From Pycnopodia helianthoides (taxonomy: Eukaryota > Echinodermata > Asteroidea > Forcipulatida > Asteriidae): a stretch of DNA of 64,000 nucleotides. The stretch's first letter is position 1. Each line of letters begins with the position of its first letter. This document shows positions 56,301 to 64,000 of this stretch, piece by piece. The stretch covers positions 1,984,001-2,048,000 of the forward strand of contig CM063257.1 in the NCBI GenBank assembly GCA_032158295.1, written 5' to 3'. The notes beneath the pieces are model-generated. The model had not been told where the DNA came from and searched no databases. It was given only the letters and a program-made list of their open reading frames with translations. Both the position numbers and the translations under genes were made by a program.

Positions 56301-59300
56301 GGATGAAAACATAATTTGTTCACAGGTAGGGTCATATTTTGGTAACTACTCTAAAAATCAATGACCATAAAAATGTACTTGGTGAAAGGCACTGCAGCTG
56401 TTGATAGCAGCTAATAAACTATTCTGAGAAAAGATTCCCTTTTGAAGTAGTTTGGTTTTGATAATTTCTTTCACCAAAAACATCTGTATCTGAGAAATGA
56501 GCCATTTCTCAGATTTCTGAGGGTTGGTGTCCATTCGTGAATGCTGCAATGTGGTTGGTAGCCGCTGTCACCTTGCTGCTGAATGTGGATGGATTCGACG
56601 TCGTGTGAATATACAGTGACAGTTTTGTGCTGTTTTCTCAGCAAGTAGACACTGTATTCAGGTAAAACTTTCACGTGTGACTTTAAGTGTTTATTTCTTA
56701 ATAACTTTGCCTAGTAATCAACATTAATTATGTGATAATAATATTAATAGTGGCTTCTTATAATAAATAGCGCTCAAATCTGTCACTCAGTGAAGTTCAT
56801 GATGCTCCAACATTATTATATAATTATTCCTGCAACCTTTATGGATAAGTGTCTTGCGTTAGGACACAAGTGTCACGACCGGGATTCGAACCCACACTCT
56901 GCTGATTAGAACCACAAGAGCTCGAGTTCGGTGCTCTTATCTGCTCGGCGACGACATGCCAATGTTGACAAAAACCAATCTATGACCCTACCTTTAACAC
57001 GCCAATGTTGACAAAAAACAATCTATGACCCTACCTTTAACACGCCAAGGTTGACAAAAACCAAACTATGACCCTACTACCAGGGTTCTGCCCACAGTGG
57101 TTGGTGCTGGAAAACCTGCCCGGCACTCAGGATTCCCCTGAACCATCACTGGAAGAATTTTCTCTTTTTCTGACCACCACACATTTTCAGATTTTCAAAA
57201 TTAAACTTGCGATTTCCTTTCAAAGGGTTTTAAATAAATGTAAAATTAGGGTATTTACCAGTAAAAAAAATGATCCAAAGGCATAAATTTTGAGTACTTC
57301 TTTGGTTTGAGTCTATTTTTACTATCTACCACGTAAATGATCCATCTCAAAATGGTTTCCGGGGAAACATTTTTCAGCCACTAAATCATTCCTGGGCAGA
57401 ACCCTGTACTACCTTTAATGATTCCTTACCTTAGGGGAATCTTCTCCAGCATAGCCAGCTCTGATGGAATATGACCCGGTATCAAACACAAGGGCTCCCA
57501 CCTCATCTGAACACAAGAAATAAAGCAAAATACATAAATAAAAGTTTAGCGTCCCGCCCTTTTGAAAAAGGAAGAAGGGGGGCCTTTTTTCTTTCCCAAA
57601 ATGGCTGCCCGACACATTTTTTAAGAACAACCGACAAACGGAGGGGCTATTTTTCAAGACGATTGCCAGCTTTTTTATTTGTGTTTTTTCGGTGTGCTAA
57701 AGTCTAAAAATACGTTCTTATTTATTTTAAAATTTTGTTTGTTTGTTAAAGATCATTAAATTAAAAAAAGAGAGAGAAAAAAAGAATAGGCCTCTAAAAA
57801 GGAAGCTGGCAGGGACGCTAAACATTATTATTTTTGGGGGGGGCCTAAGTTTTGAACATCTTAAATTTGATACCTTTAATTGTGAACCAACTCGCTTGTG
57901 GGGAGTGTAACAGAACACAAATAATGACGATTTGTTTTTTGCTGAAAATGCTGTATCCAACGGCCACTTCTCACTTATAAATACAAAACATTCTATCTCA
58001 TAACCAACAGAGAGCATTTTGATGTGTGTTTCGATTTTTGAAATTGGCAAATCTCGCGACTGACGTATGGCCGACAGTAAGGCTAAAAACGCCAGAGTTA
58101 CTTTCATTCTCGTAAAACCCTCCGATTCAAGTCTACATGTACAGGACAGGTATTCAACTGTCAGAAGGAATATGGGTTACGATCATCACAACAATGGCAC
58201 AGCCATTGTAATGCTCTCTTCTTCTTTTTCATTGAGGGATTGTATGGCATGCCAATATTGCAAACAAACAAGTTAAATCTCTTAAAGTGAATAATGTCAA
58301 TGAGTGTTGTTTTATCATTTGTCATATTTTAAAACCAATCAAAGAGTAGAAGAGCCACAAGTTAAAGGTTAGTAAAAGAATACAACAATAAACTTGGAAA
58401 AAAAAAAATTAAAATAAAGATTACATAATTTATGTAAGCCTAAATATCAATATTAAATAATATTTAAAAGAAGAACTTCAAAATATTACTTGTTGATCGC
58501 AACTAACTAAGTTGATTTAAATAATTTTTCTCACTAGCCACGGAGACAGTGTGGGCAATACCTTTACTTTTTTAGAGACATTTTGCACGTCATACTATCA
58601 GTACCACGTTTGTCTCAAGTTGACTGCCTCGATTGTGAAGGCTGTCTCGCGAAAACAGTACCACTCTAAATCTAGTAATAGCGGACAATCTTTCAGAAAG
58701 GAAGACTACAGAGTACAGTTTCAAGGATTTCAAAAGTTTTATGAACTGAGTGAAAGACTCTTTTTTTTGACACTGACAGATGTGTTCAATAACTTTCATT
58801 TAGTTTCTGTTTCCGAAAAATAAAATTGTCCCCTTTAGTTGGATAAAAAAAACAGCCACATGACTCCCTTACCAATCATTCAGTCAGACCATGGAGGAAA
58901 GAAATCCATCAGACCATGTCAGACTCTCAGCCTCACTCTCTCAGTCTCAGATTCTTTGATCATCATCATAATATGTCGATAAATAAACTATAATAAAAAT
59001 AATTAAATCAACTATATAATAATAAATATAATAAGCTAGCTTCTCATCCGACTTATATTATGCCTATCTCAACTACTTTGACATAAGCATGAGGTGATTT
59101 TGGCTGTGGAAGTGGGTTATGCGAGGAGACAAGTTTTCTCTAACTCAAAGTAAACAAAAAATAAATCCTGTCATTTATCACGATACTGGTGCAACGCAAA
59201 GAAACATGGACGCAACTTGACGCTATCATTATAGATGTATTCCAATATTACTCCGAAACCTTAACTCTTTAAAGACTACAAATGAGCTTAAGATTGAACT

Positions 59301-59328
59301 TACCTCCCCCGTATACACCTCCACTCAT
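44333..59328 (-). CDS. ACTL6A: actin-like protein 6A (BAF53), complete, 13 exons
   Basis: Nuclear actin-related protein; family members are core subunits of SWI/SNF (BAF), INO80 and TIP60/NuA4 chromatin complexes, where they pair with actin on the remodeller's HSA helix. Exons in coding order: 59304-59328, 57430-57506, 56119-56296, 55582-55682, 54883-54980, 54155-54249, 53632-53738, 50120-50268, 49431-49545, 47617-47697, 46364-46459, 45474-45560, 44333-44413. They sum to 1,290 nt, 429 residues plus stop, the human length, with every phase matching. Diagnostic sequence: start [40 protein letters not shown]; phosphate loop [83 protein letters not shown]-terminus SCVERKCP. The start has an A at -3. 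Oddities: ANIRSTG where vertebrates have ANGRSTG, RAAMYSN at the exon 10-11 junction, and a weak exon-5 donor (GC|GTATCC). Whether it is the A- or B-type is moot in a single-copy invertebrate gene. Confidence 0.96.
44493..45200. repeat. CTAGCAAAGTCGCC minisatellite (14-17-bp unit)
   Basis: More than 40 copies of CTAGCAAAGT(C/T)GCC with an optional TC insertion, degenerating after about 44960. It fills most of the last intron of ACTL6A (44414-45473). Both strands give open stretches of repeat peptide ([12 protein letters not shown] on plus, [14 protein letters not shown] on minus); these are taken as by-products of a unit often 15 bp long. Confidence 0.9.
45640..45940 (-). mobile_element. tRNA-like SINE copy in ACTL6A intron
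   Basis: Contains TTTCAGTTTTAGATGTGGGT, CAATCAGGTAGGGACTGAAA and GGGATTCGAACCTAGG (B-box-like in reverse context). It aligns with 49790-50045 and, reversed, with 6245-6510. Confidence 0.55.
45966..46337 (-). mobile_element. TTAA MITE, family 1
   Basis: TTAA at 45962-45965; right end AATGTTCCT followed by TTTAA (one extra T). It ends only 26 bp from the 5' splice site of ACTL6A exon 11. Confidence 0.85.
46896..47252. mobile_element. MITE, second copy of the 2333-2685 family
   Basis: Ends AGCCATTTGCGTGTTAGATT and AATCTAACTCGCAAATGGCT, with an inverted repeat of about 100 bp including GTCTGGTACAATGAC and its mirror. The interior repeats GGGGCAAGCTTTTGCATAG as an inner inverted pair. Confidence 0.75.
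47308..47545. mobile_element. hairpin MITE (GGGCCCAATTTCATAGAGCT relative)
   Basis: Starts GGGCCCAATTTCATAGAGCT and ends TACAAAATAGGGCCC. The interior has an extra AACAGGATTACCTACC / GGTAATCCTGTTTTTATC inverted pair, so it is a variant subfamily. It lies just below ACTL6A exon 10. Confidence 0.65.
47992..48377 (+). mobile_element. TTAA MITE, family 1
   Basis: TTAA at 47988-47991 and 48378-48381; ends AGGAACATTACAGAATTGGT and CCAATTCTGTAATGTCCCT. Intronic in ACTL6A. Confidence 0.88.
48395..48635 (-). mobile_element. leucine-tRNA-type SINE, 5' part, reversed
   Basis: GTGTCACGACCGGGATTCGA (reversed B box) and GTGCAGTCTAGAGC-type head are present, with TCGCAGGTACCCATTTAC in the body. There is no microsatellite tail, so it is truncated. 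Confidence 0.65.
48699..49389. mobile_element. TIR element (GACCTTATGCA ends) with a SINE nested inside
   Basis: The left end GACCTTATGCACATGACGTC is mirrored by GACGTCAATGCATAAGGTC at the right. Inner inverted blocks TCGTCGACTGTTC/GATGAAACAATAG and TTTCATCGTCG flank a SINE at 48916-49326. Both ends contain a CRE-type GACGTCA. Confidence 0.65.
48916..49326 (+). mobile_element. leucine-tRNA-type SINE, full length
   Basis: Head GTGTCGTGGCCGAGCGGATA (A box) and GGGTTCGAGTCCCAG (B box). The body includes ACACTTGTGTCCTTAAGCAA, CGTCCTTCGGATGGGACGTA and CACGTAAAAGAACCCAGTGC; the tail GGCGCTATATATATAG is followed by (ATT)n. It is the most complete copy in the window. Confidence 0.85.
49790..50099 (-). 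mobile_element. tRNA-like SINE copy joined to a leucine-SINE head fragment
   Basis: 49790-50045 aligns with 45640-45940 (TTTCAGTTTTAGGTGTGGGA, CCCACGCAATCAGGCAGGGA). It is followed at 50052-50099 by a reversed leucine-SINE head (GAGCTCGAGTCCGGTGCTCT...GCTCGGCCACGAC). It ends about 20 bp from ACTL6A exon 8. Confidence 0.6.
50590..50841. repeat. 68-bp minisatellite, left block
   Basis: Units GTACATGGTGTTACTACAAA + CCTTACTAGATTGTATCTCC + ACCATGCAAAGTCTCAA..., about four copies. It is continuous with 52376-53615 apart from the inserted LTR. Confidence 0.85.
50842..52375. mobile_element. solo LTR (1,534 bp) inserted in the minisatellite
   Basis: Starts TGTCATGATG and ends ATACTGACA, so the edges are TGTCA...TGACA. 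It is flanked by the direct repeat ATCTC (50837-50841 and 52376-52380), a 5-bp duplication as left by Gypsy and BEL-type integrases. No internal retroviral-like region is present, which fits LTR-LTR recombination. An AATAAA is present near 51184. An internal open frame (51063-51404) has no recognised domain. Strand cannot be fixed. Confidence 0.75.
52376..53615. repeat. 68-bp minisatellite, right block, with short variant units
   Basis: About 18 further units. From 53100 on, some units lack the GTAGCTCCACCATGCAA segment and alternate with full ones as a higher-order pattern. The array stops about 17 bp from the 5' splice site of ACTL6A exon 7 (53631). The GGTGTTAC(C/T)RCAAACC block is also the end of the MITE at 24741-25070. 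Confidence 0.88.
55262..55560 (+). mobile_element. TTAA MITE, family 2, truncated
   Basis: Begins after TTAA (55262-55265) with AGGCAGGACATACTTTTGGT and keeps AATTGGTCATCG-type and TTTCTCAAAAACTA blocks. The right terminus is missing. It ends 22 bp or so from exon 4 of ACTL6A. Confidence 0.55.
55805..56060. mobile_element. partial MITE related to 24741-25070
   Basis: Contains TAACACCATGTGTATATCTA, ACGCGGAGTAGATTTTCTGA, CTGCTTATTAACTACTACCT and CACCGCGGAGTGAGTTCTTT, matching the reversed interior of the other copy. Confidence 0.6.
56853..56955 (-). mobile_element. leucine-tRNA-type SINE head, reversed
   Basis: AAGTGTCACGACCGGGATTC, CACAAGAGCTCGAGTTCGGT and TCTGCTCGGCGACGAC mirror the head of 48916-49326. 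It is followed by a triplicated GCCAATGTTGACAAAAACCA-type repeat at 56957-57068. Confidence 0.65.
57081..57406. mobile_element. hAT-like MITE, second copy
   Basis: CAGGGTTCTGCCCA and TGGGCAGAACCCTG ends, flanked by the 6-bp duplication TACTAC (57075-57080 and 57407-57412). It ends 23 bp from ACTL6A exon 2. Confidence 0.88.
57544..57823. mobile_element. MITE with GTTTAGCGTCCC ends
   Basis: GTTTAGCGTCCCGCC...CTTTTGAAAAAGGAAG at the left; GGAAGCTGGCAGGGACGCTAAAC at the right. It lies in ACTL6A intron 1; no second copy was seen. The rest of that intron (57824-59303) shows nothing I can assign. Confidence 0.6.
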
Positions 59329-60394
59329 TCTAAACAGCAATAAGGACTACTAATTTTCTCAAATCGGTACACGCTATTTTACACAAAAGCAGCGCCAGTC
59401 GTACAAAATGAAATATTTTCAACCGACGATAGGTGGCGCAATTCCCTTTGTTCGGTAAATTATTTTTAATGGCGCATCACATGCTAGATGCTAAGTCGTT
59501 AAAATAATATTCAACAACAAAGTAAACAATAAAATAAAATACTTTAAAAGTCTCTCAGCCTCTTGAAAACAAATCAAATATATTTTTTGAAAACTAAACT
59601 TCAGGTTTCATTTCAATTTTTGGCAGGTCAACCGTTAGGAATTTTTGATAATTACCCTAGAAAGTACCCCCCCCCCAAAAAAAATGCTTTTTCTCAAACT
59701 GACTTGCCGAGTTACCATCATCCCGCCACTTCCAAAATCAAAATATGACCAACTTTAAAGCCTAAATTTATAAATTCTCCTCAAAAGTTGAAGCGCAGGA
59801 TGTGATAACTTGTCATAATTATACAATTTTATTAATTGCATGACCCCAAAAAGTAATAATTAAAAAAAGTTATAGGCTTTTATACAAAATTATGACAACA
59901 GTTTGGACGCACAAATAGTTTGCCTATTAAATGTTAGTGTAGTGCACCTTTTATGGGCAGTAATTATTTTTTTCGGTCAACAAATTATGCTTAAAATGTT
60001 GAGAATAACTGATTCGATATCTGAAAAATAAAATAAAAAATACATTGTGTTTATGTCTCCATCAAAGTCAAACATGTTGGAGCATTTTCAAGCAATGTGA
60101 GAACAAAAAACCTGAAAGACATTTTGCACATTCTATGGACAAGTCAGAAGTTATATCCAAATCCTCCCTCAAAATGGATTTTTTTGTTAATGACAGCTTT
60201 AACAACCTTGCAATTTAAGAGGGGGTTCATAATGTAAAAGGAAGGGAGGTGGAGCGGGCAGTTTGCTTCCCCTCCAACTTTAATAAGTTGAGCCGCTTGA
60301 CGCATCTGCAAGCCAAAATGCACTTTGCCCGTAAAGATGGCGTCTAACTGGGAACTATCTATACTTTCATTGTGATTATCAAACACCAGAGGAA
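59329..60394. other. 5' flank of ACTL6A; no gene seen
   Basis: Contains the presumptive promoter and 5' UTR of ACTL6A on the minus strand. I see no TATA box in a sensible position and no CpG-rich block, so no promoter is called. The remainder is AT-rich without a recognisable repeat. Confidence 0.4.
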
Positions 60395-60690
60395 ACCAGA
60401 ACTTATTTCTTCTAACTGCAGACTTCTCTCTCTCACCCCACTCTGTTTGCTAAGATGTAGAACAAAGAGCCATTCCAAAGCTTTTTCCACGTACTGCATC
60501 TCTTTGGAACTCCTTGCCTGGTGCATGTTTCCCTCCATCCTACAATCTAGACTGTTCTAAGAGGAATATCAATTCCTACCTTCAGCTCCCCGAGTTTATT
60601 TCACATTTAATAATTTCGTCTCCTTGTAGCCCCTTACCTTAGAGTGGCTTTTAGCCTTGTTTGTGGCAAACTTGCATAAGATTTTTTTTT
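60395..60690 (+). mobile_element. non-LTR retrotransposon 3' remnant
   Basis: Encodes [18 protein letters not shown] then KRNINSYLQLPEFISHL and a stop, the typical end of a LINE reverse-transcriptase frame. One frame slip lies upstream. It matches the minus-strand remnant at 17150-17355 down to the non-coding tail. Confidence 0.7.
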
Positions 60691-61379
60691 TTTAAACCCA
60701 GCTGTTAACTCATCAATAATACCTTTAAAAAGGGGAAACAAACCAAAGGCCAGAAATACATAAAATGTACTCACAATGTGCGAAGAAGATGGAAATATCA
60801 GATCAACTGTTTATTTTAATTGTCAATTCCCCCACTTCGAGGCTAAAACACCAGTATAACAATTGAATACTATTATGTACAACACTGATATAAACTCTCA
60901 ATAATTCTGATCAATATACAAATCTTAAATTAGCACATGTAAGATGTAAAACAAGACATTTTTCTTTTATCGTCCATAAAAAAACCCCAGAACTTTCAAG
61001 TTTATTTTCAAGGTTATACAGAATGAATTATCCAGGTAGTACTGCATCAAGGTTTCATTTATAAAAATCTTAAAATAATTTTAAAAATTTATCTTGATTT
61101 TAATGAAGTAAAACAAATGAGCAAAGGAGAATAGAGATACGTGTATAGAAATATAGCTTGGCAGATAGATGTTAATTTGCTTTATGATTTAAAGGTACTT
61201 TGTATTGGCTATATACATGAGTTTATCAAAAGATCTTAGAGTGAATCAATTAGATTTAAATGCACATTCGATTTTAGTTGATTGTTACAGCACCTTAGTA
61301 TTTTTTCATTACAATGAAGCCATGTTTGTATGATTCCCTGTATTGATAACAAAAAAAATCTAACTTTAAAGGAACATTA

Positions 61380-61756
61380 CAGAATTGGTAAGAAAAAAAC
61401 TTGTAAAATATACTTTTTGATCACAGATTTACATAAAACTTACACGGTCTAATGATGATGATAGTAGAAAACATCCAGTTGAAATATTTCTGTCTGAAAT
61501 GCCATATTTGATGAGAAATGAATAAACTAATTTTCCGATTGGAGTTTATCGCTCAGTGAGCGTTTTATTCATTTGTTGAATCTATATGATTTCATGCAAA
61601 TGTGTAAACGGTTTTTCACTATTTTCTCGTGACCCAGATGGCCGATCGATCTCAAACTTCTACATGTTTGTCAGTTTATGTATATGGTGGATTACATAAA
61701 GTGCTTACACTGCCAGCAACTGTTTTGTTAGCAAAAACCAATTCTGTAATGTTCCT
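61380..61756 (-). mobile_element. TTAA MITE, family 1
   Basis: TTAA at 61376-61379 and 61757-61760; exact AGGAACATTACAGAATTGGT and CCAATTCTGTAATGTTCCT ends. Confidence 0.88.
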
Positions 61757-61849
61757 TTAAATTTCATGTCCACTGAATCACATAGAGGCACGAAGGTAAA
61801 ACAAACAGTTTGGTCCCTCAGTGTGTATTTGCTGATTGCTCACGAATAA

Positions 61850-62360
61850 CATAATGCATACAAAAATAAAAAAATGATTGCCCTTTTCCGACCGACCCCA
61901 AAAATCAGAAATCCACGGTCGCGTTTTTATGATTTTTTTTAAATGGCGATTTTGGGGGGGAAGTATTAAAAAGTGGTTAAGGATATAGAAGAATAATATC
62001 CATTTTTAGTTAAACTGTTATAAGAAAGAAACCTCGATGTTTTTTATTTTTCCTTTGCTAAATTATATTGTTTTATGTTGAGAAACAACTTCATATTTAT
62101 ATTATTTTATGTATTCATATATCAAGTTTTTGTAAGTTTATTTTTGTTTTGTATTCACCATTATGCATGTATACTACTTTGAGAACATTAAAATGGTTAA
62201 AAACATAAAGTTGTGTGTTATCTACTGTTTTTTTTTTGTGCTCCTCTGACGTATTCTATTAATTCTAAAAACATTAATAAAAAATAAATAAAAAGCGACC
62301 GACCGACCCTTCCGATTTTTTAGCCAAAAAGGGCAATAAAAAGTGTTTTTTATGCCTAAT
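61850..62360. mobile_element. MITE related to 11561-11952 (CCGACCGACC ends)
   Basis: GATTGCCCTTTTCCGACCGA at the left; GACCGACCGACCCTTCCGAT...AAAAGGGCAAT at the right. Borders are approximate. Confidence 0.55.
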
Positions 62361-62455
62361 AACACAAACTAGCAACTTGACATAAACAACATTTTAAGAG
62401 AAGAAACTGTCCGGACATTATTAGAAATCACATAAGGCGAAATCAAAAAAAATTA

Positions 62456-62745
62456 CCAGTTGATCGTCCCCTCCCTCATCCTTTTTTTGAGGCCGCATCT
62501 TTTTGTTAAAATTTTTTTTTTATTTTTTTTTACCCCCAAAAGACCAATTGTCCTTGTATTTTTCATTAAACTTATCAATCTTTTAGAACTTGTGTCTACA
62601 GAAAGTAAGTGGTGATGTTTAAACTGAAGAGTTGTTGGCCAGTTTGAATTAAAATGCTTGGCGGCCACCTTCGAAAGAAATTTTTAAAAAATAAATAAAA
62701 AGGCCCTCATCCTCTTCTTTTTAAAAAACCTGGACGATCAACTGG
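62456..62745. mobile_element. MITE with CCAGTTGATCGTCC ends
   Basis: The left end CCAGTTGATCGTCC followed by CCTCATCC...TTTTT is mirrored by AAAA...CTGGACGATCAACTGG. The single copy here is 290 bp. Confidence 0.65.
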
Positions 62746-63638
62746 TATTCTTATTTACTTGGCCTAACCACAAGTGGAATACAGAAATAAATATCACTTC
62801 TGCATGCCATACCCAACGAGTCCAAAACAAAGTCCGAAGGTTGAACTGAAAGGGATGCAGACGTGCTATATTTGTCTGTATTCCAGAAAACATTACACTT
62901 TGTAACAAATTCATCTTCAAGCAAACTTGACGCTTAGATTCAAATAGCACAATACACAGAGTAAGAACTGCGTTTCAGCACAGGTTTTTTTTTTTTTTTA
63001 ATATGGGTCGGTGCAGTACAGGTTAATATCGCACTCTTGCTGCTATGGATTGACCAATCAGAATCAAGTTTGCTTGAAGATAAGAACATTTATACAGTGT
63101 TTTTCAGCTTTCTATGGCACCCCCCCCACAAAAAAACCTAAAGAAAACAGGCATGCAACTGTAACTTCACCAAAAAAGAGGAAATTACAAAATTTAAATG
63201 ATTTTTGTACAGTATTTTTCAAATTTGAATGGTTATACTGAGAATACAAAAAGAGGAAATCAGCTGATCCGAGGGAAAGTTGCATGCCTGAGAAAATGAG
63301 AAAATCAGCTGAAATGCTGACAAGTTGCTCGCTTGATGTCACAAATAGACATACATAGTAATAAGTGCAGCATAAGATCAATACAAAAAATTTCCAGAAC
63401 TAAAAATAATGTCAACTCTATGATATATCTTGGATTTGACCTCTCACGGTCCTCAGAGGTCAAATCTGACTTCCCTCCACATCTGAAAATAATTGTTAGG
63501 GTAATAACTAACTATGCTAGAAGTTTCATGCTTTTCTCAAAAAGTGCACAACTCTCATAAAATGGGAGCTTATCCGCTCTACTAATATGAAGAGGTACAC
63601 ATGTTTGTCGAAAAGATGAAAAAGGAAGTAACTGTTAA

Positions 63639-63864
63639 AGGCACAGTACACGATTGGTAATGACTCTGAGAAATAATGGCAATAAAAACTGACTTGGAAA
63701 ATGAGTAAAACTATTGTTGTACTCATTTCTCAGAAACGATATCATTTTAGGCAGAAATATTTTAAGGAACCCTTTCTACCATTACTTAGTTTAGATCATG
63801 TAAAGTTATGTGTGAGTCTGTGAACGTTTGTGTTTTTCGATCTTACCAATAGTGTACAGGGCCT
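63639..63864 (+). mobile_element. TTAA MITE, family 2, internally shortened
   Basis: TTAA at 63635-63638 and 63865-63868. Ends AGGCACAGTACACGATTGGT and ACCAATAGTGTACAGGGCCT; about 110 bp of the interior is missing compared with 6875-7208. Confidence 0.8.
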
Positions 63865-63868
63865 TTAA

Positions 63869-64000
63869 AGGAACATTACAGAATTGGTAAGAAAAAAAAC
63901 TTGTACAATATACTTTTTGATCACAGATTTACATAAAACTTACACGGTCTAATGATGATGATAGTACAAAACATCCCTTGAAATATTTCTGTCTGAAATG
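63869..64000 (-). mobile_element. TTAA MITE, family 1, cut by the window edge
   Basis: Begins AGGAACATTACAGAATTGGT immediately after the TTAA (63865-63868) that also ends the preceding MITE, so the two share one target site. Confidence 0.8.

Noticed and set aside
58551..58823. 90-codon plus-strand frame in ACTL6A intron 1
   Set aside because: No recognisable domain, no flanking exon signals, and an overlapping open frame on the other strand.

Overview
The window is metazoan genomic DNA. It is AT-rich, has short exons with GT-AG introns and is packed with small transposons. The two genes read as orthologues of human DNMBP/ARHGEF37/38-type RhoGEFs and of ACTL6A (BAF53). The repeat set (leucine-tRNA-type SINEs with ATT-microsatellite tails, many TTAA-flanked MITEs) suggests a marine invertebrate, probably an echinoderm. 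That placement is inference; no search was run.

Layout. (1) 1-21,081, plus strand: the 3' part of a multi-exon RhoGEF/BAR/SH3 gene. Seventeen exons could be chained with consistent splice phases, giving 718 residues: DH domain, BAR domain and two SH3 domains, ending at a TAG at 21,079-21,081. The 5' end lies outside the window. (2) 21,082-44,332: about 23 kb with no recognisable cellular gene. It holds MITEs, an inverted minisatellite hairpin (26,568-27,006), and a 10.6-kb palindromic mobile structure (28,443-39,050). That structure has two 1,175-bp arms around a 12-unit tandem array of about 325-bp repeats. Its right arm is interrupted by a 4.53-kb DNA transposon with 17-bp terminal inverted repeats and a TTAA target duplication; the intact left arm preserves the empty site. 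(3) 44,333-59,328, minus strand: a complete 13-exon ACTL6A gene (429 residues, the length of the human protein). Its introns carry TTAA MITEs, SINEs, a 68-bp minisatellite and a 1,534-bp solo LTR that split that minisatellite. (4) 59,329-64,000: gene-free as far as I can see, with a LINE 3' remnant and several MITEs.

The two genes are convergent. The RhoGEF would act on the cortical actin cytoskeleton and endocytic membranes. ACTL6A is a nuclear actin-related subunit of chromatin-remodelling complexes. I see no sign that they share a pathway.

The most interesting material is structural: the palindrome with its nested element and unidentified exon-like frames, a copy-number expansion of the ACTL6A 3'-end sequence, and a duplicated SH3 exon end whose extra copies lost their splice donors. 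I found no new multi-gene system that I could support.
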